Shown here: piece by piece, positions 63,651 through 64,000 of the stretch
How the letters are laid out: every line of letters starts with the position of its first letter
Numbering within the stretch: the stretch's first letter is position 1
Assembly (NCBI GenBank): GCA_014872785.1
Contig: WKFJ01000011.1
Location: forward strand, 1-64,000
Reading direction: 5' to 3'
From: Alteromonadaceae bacterium
Lineage (GTDB): Bacteria > Pseudomonadota > Gammaproteobacteria > Enterobacterales > Alteromonadaceae
DNA length: 64,000 nt
Made by a program: the position numbers and the translations under genes
Notes under the pieces: generated by a model
Seen by the model: the letters and a program-made list of their open reading frames with translations, nothing else
What the model was told of the DNA's origin: nothing
Database searches by the model: none

Positions 63651-64000
63651 TTACTTGTAAGAAATATTGAAACGCTTAAACCAATGCACCCACCACCAGG
63701 CAGGCCCCACCAGTAAGAATTGTAAATCCTTTAGAAACGATGGTTTCTTGCCTTCAATATGATGTCCTACAAATTGCAGGATCCACATAACAACGAACAA
63801 CGCCAAGCTGAATTGCCAGACTTCAATGCCCGCTTGATACACCATATCAATGGTGACAAAGACCCCAATGGTTAACAATGTCATAGCGGCGCCAATAGGG
63901 CCAGATAATTTGAAGTAGTAATAAAGCACTGGAATAACCAATACGTGTGCCCAGGTCACGTTAAAAAAGGCCAACATCTCAGGGGTTGGAATTGACCATA
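63651..64000 (-). CDS. Mpo1-like (DUF962) membrane protein, 5' end outside the window
   Basis: The visible 116 codons have no start needed before the edge: the frame stays open past an internal ATG at 63977 to position 64000 (…WSIPTPE), and the family normally has about 45 more residues, including the N-terminal HxxP region. Three or four hydrophobic helices and the C-terminal QFVGHHIEGKKPSFLKDLQFLL and GPAWW are the DUF962 hallmark. Yeast Mpo1 is a dioxygenase that breaks down 2-hydroxy fatty acids; the bacterial role is inferred only. Confidence 0.85.
   Translation of the reverse strand, partial: WSIPTPEMLAFFNVTWAHVLVIPVLYYYFKLSGPIGAAMTLLTIGVFVTIDMVYQAGIEVWQFSLALFVVMWILQFVGHHIEGKKPSFLKDLQFLLVGPAWWWVHWFKRFNISYK

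Noticed and set aside
1-64000. tRNA, rRNA, riboswitch or CRISPR array
   Set aside because: No cloverleaf-like sequence, rRNA core, evenly spaced repeats or recognised riboswitch core was seen by eye; a covariance-model search was not possible.

Overview
The window looks like chromosomal DNA of a marine gammaproteobacterium of the Alteromonadales (Alteromonas/Glaciecola-like). This is inferred from gene content: alaA-yfbR-dgt, msrPQ, a LexA-controlled sulA, an RraB-family protein, a VC2046/SO_2500-like protein, secreted proteases and many PAS, hybrid and LytTR signalling proteins. No rRNA, tRNA, CRISPR array or complete insertion sequence was seen.

Layout. 1-6.7 kb: a secreted zinc metalloprotease, a SixA-like phosphatase, and a two-gene unit of a substrate-binding lipoprotein with a hybrid sensor kinase. 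7-11 kb: a LysR regulator divergent from a GST, a 66-codon ORF and a flavin/FNR/ferredoxin fusion. 11-19 kb: a subtilase, then a run of damaged genes (a sensor/receiver cut from its AraC domain by one amber codon, a DUF6503 gene cut by one ochre codon, a YHYH-cytochrome b561 chimera) around an intact NmrA-like reductase/DUF1772/AraC group. 19-22 kb: a four-PAS hybrid kinase. 22-28.9 kb: a group not recognised as a described system, made of a cytoplasmic M14 carboxypeptidase, two ATP-grasp ligases (one with a C-terminal helix-hairpin-helix) and a divergent M20 glutamate-carboxypeptidase-like enzyme. 28.9-38.5 kb: two frameshifted genes, acetyltransferases, a secreted nucleosidase, RraB, two GFA proteins, an OmpA-family protein and a 125-bp MITE-like repeat. 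38.7-51 kb: mostly core genes (alaA, yfbR, dgt, msrPQ, sulA, ychJ) plus a REC-TPR protein. 51-64 kb: pfkA, a prolyl oligopeptidase, an RND pump, a sodium/solute symporter, a LytS/LytR pair and the end of an Mpo1-like gene.

Main points. (1) The ligase/carboxypeptidase group at 22.1-28.8 kb has the parts expected of a system that builds and trims a peptide or amino-acid conjugate in the cytoplasm; this is the best candidate for undescribed biology. (2) Five damaged or chimeric genes lie between 13 and 30 kb, while the flanking core regions look intact. (3) Several small regulatory signals can be read directly: a LexA box, a LysR-type dyad, a palindrome before the RND pump and a number of clear terminators.
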